A DNA stretch of 64,000 nt, from NCBI GenBank assembly GCA_016789305.1, contig JAEURJ010000002.1:186001-250000 (forward strand). Reading direction: 5' to 3'. Numbering within the stretch: position 1 is the stretch's first letter; each line of letters begins with the position of its first letter. Below the pieces are notes generated by a model that made no database searches, had not been told where the DNA came from, and was given only the letters and a program-made list of their open reading frames with translations. Below are positions 63,050-64,000 of this stretch, one piece after another. The position numbers and the translations under genes were made by a program. Source of the DNA: Anaerolineales bacterium. GTDB taxonomy: Bacteria; Chloroflexota; Anaerolineae; Anaerolineales; Villigracilaceae.

Positions 63050-63078
63050 AAAACGGAGCCATATTGCGGCTCCGCTTT
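63050..63078 (-). terminator. Rho-independent terminator after the TPR gene
   Basis: In gene orientation CGGAGCC pairs with GGCTCCG (7-nt loop) and TTTT follows; it begins about 30 nt past the stop at 63105. Confidence 0.75.
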
Positions 63079-63104
63079 ACTTACTGATGTTATAGATCGA
63101 TATG

Positions 63105-63998
63105 TTAGCCATTCGATGCATAAGCGGACAACAGGTGATGAAAGCGGTGATCTTTGCGAAGCGAATCGAGATCCGGATCAACTTGTGCCCAGTTGATGTA
63201 TGTCTGCTTGGCTTGCAGGGCAACTTCCAGTAATTCCAATGCGCGGTCGTTGTGGCCACAAATGGCTTCCAGGCAGGCGCGGTTGTATTCCGTCTCTTCC
63301 TCAAAATTTGTGTTCAACGCCTTGTCGATATGAGATTGGGCCAACTCGTCCAATCCCATTCTCAAGTAATGGCTGGCAAGCGAGGCATGTGCCTGGGCGT
63401 AATTGGGATCCAGTTCCAGCACCCTTTGAAATGCAGCCATCGCCTCCTCTTCGCGCCCTTCGATTGCATAGATCAAGCCGAGGCGATAGTAAAAGGATGG
63501 TTTGGTTGAATTGATCGAGATCGCGGTTTGAAATGCAAGGATCGCATCCTTGTATTTGCCCAGCGCCTTGTATGCATCGCCAAGCATCTCCCAGATCGAA
63601 TAATTTCTGGGATTGTTCTGCGAGGCGTACTTGTATTTGGCGATGTCCATCTCCAGCGAATTCCTCTCCGAATCGGAGAGCTCCATGAGCGGATATTCCA
63701 CCTGGGAATATTCCGCTGTTTCAGCCTCCGCACCGCTTAAGGTGACCGTATCGACCACTTCGGCAATGCTGCTGTTTTCATAGGAAATTTCTTCAGCTGG
63801 TTCATCATCGCCTTCCAAAAAGTCAACGGATTCCGGAAGGTTGGCTAATTCCGTCGGAAGTGAATCAGTTTCCAGTTCGCTTGATGCGATGATTTCCAGA
63901 TCGACAGGAACGATCAGTTCGAATTTTTCGAGAACATCATCGTCGATCTTGAATTCATCTTCAATTTGTGTCGCGAGTTCCGTTGAAGTCATGTCGTC
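63105..63998 (-). CDS. TPR-repeat protein (5' end probably outside window)
   Basis: At least 295 residues. The first 120 residues are acidic and disordered-looking (EDEFKIDDDVLEKFELIVP, DDEPAEEISYEN); the rest has about four TPR units: NYSIWEMLGDAYKALGKYKD, PSFYYRLGLIYAIEGREEEA, YAQAHASLASHYLRMGLDEL and EYNRACLEAICGHNDRALEL. The frame stays open past the ATG at 63992 to the window edge, so the start may be upstream. It precedes the small TPR gene and the twin SPFH genes on the same strand, but a terminator lies between, so it may be separately transcribed. Confidence 0.85.
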   Translation of the reverse strand, partial: DDMTSTELATQIEDEFKIDDDVLEKFELIVPVDLEIIASSELETDSLPTELANLPESVDFLEGDDEPAEEISYENSSIAEVVDTVTLSGAEAETAEYSQVEYPLMELSDSERNSLEMDIAKYKYASQNNPRNYSIWEMLGDAYKALGKYKDAILAFQTAISINSTKPSFYYRLGLIYAIEGREEEAMAAFQRVLELDPNYAQAHASLASHYLRMGLDELAQSHIDKALNTNFEEETEYNRACLEAICGHNDRALELLEVALQAKQTYINWAQVDPDLDSLRKDHRFHHLLSAYASNG

Positions 63999-64000
63999 GG

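Overview
The window looks like a chromosomal segment of a Chloroflexota bacterium, most likely class Anaerolineae. This is an inference from gene content: a giant SdrD-B/DUF11 surface protein ending in its own sortase domain, Ser/Thr kinases with TPR tails, an isopentenyl phosphate kinase, a long-type formate-tetrahydrofolate ligase, many threonine/proline-stalked lipoproteins, and mixed leadered and leaderless promoters. No rRNA, tRNA, CRISPR array, transposase or phage gene was seen.

Layout. 2-11443 is the 3' end of a giant adhesin with about twelve SdrD-B-like repeats, DUF11 domains, an LPRTG motif and a C-terminal sortase domain. 11521-18345 holds a stand-alone TIR protein, a class III aminotransferase, an ROK sugar kinase, a YvcK-type factor, gapA and pgk. 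18504-20621 is a three-gene membrane-lipid operon (CDP-alcohol phosphatidyltransferase, cdsA, VTT/DedA-like protein). 20739-24685 has an anchored protein, a PASTA-less Ser/Thr kinase, tpiA and an M50-like protease. 24691-36637 is an accessory-looking, almost entirely minus-strand stretch of small genes (VOC, zinc ribbon, acyltransferase, DMT transporter, EF-Tu domain II orphan, GNAT, DHFR-like, small membrane proteins, C69 dipeptidase, SH3 lipoprotein, a methyltransferase interrupted by an in-frame UGA, three tandem DUF1801 paralogues). Within it, direct repeats sit immediately 3' of successive genes. 36703-44721 contains an amidase, upp, an F420-type nitroreductase relative, zinc-ribbon proteins, an acetyl-CoA-synthetase-like enzyme and a GT-C-like membrane protein. 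44831-51465 encodes two FGE-domain lipoproteins with Cys-rich tails, an amidase/acyltransferase pair and a Pro/Gln-rich lipoprotein that shares part of the Cys-rich module. 51534-55897 carries formate-tetrahydrofolate ligase with a histone-H1-like tail, isopentenyl phosphate kinase, an anchored protein and a thioesterase. 55898-57359 is a second repeat-rich stretch with two orphan membrane proteins. 57360-63998 is a minus-strand run of TPR proteins, two SPFH-like membrane proteins, psuG and an AHSA1/SRPBCC protein.

The genes cover central carbon flow (gapA, pgk, tpiA, acs-like, fhs, YvcK), envelope lipid synthesis and remodelling, and a large surface/lipoprotein component. The most notable signals are the LPxTG-plus-sortase adhesin, the UGA-interrupted methyltransferase with a hairpin right after the UGA, the repeat-delimited single-gene units around 30.0-31.7 kb and 55.9-57.2 kb, a homologous leader upstream of two unrelated genes, and the TPR/twin-SPFH cluster.
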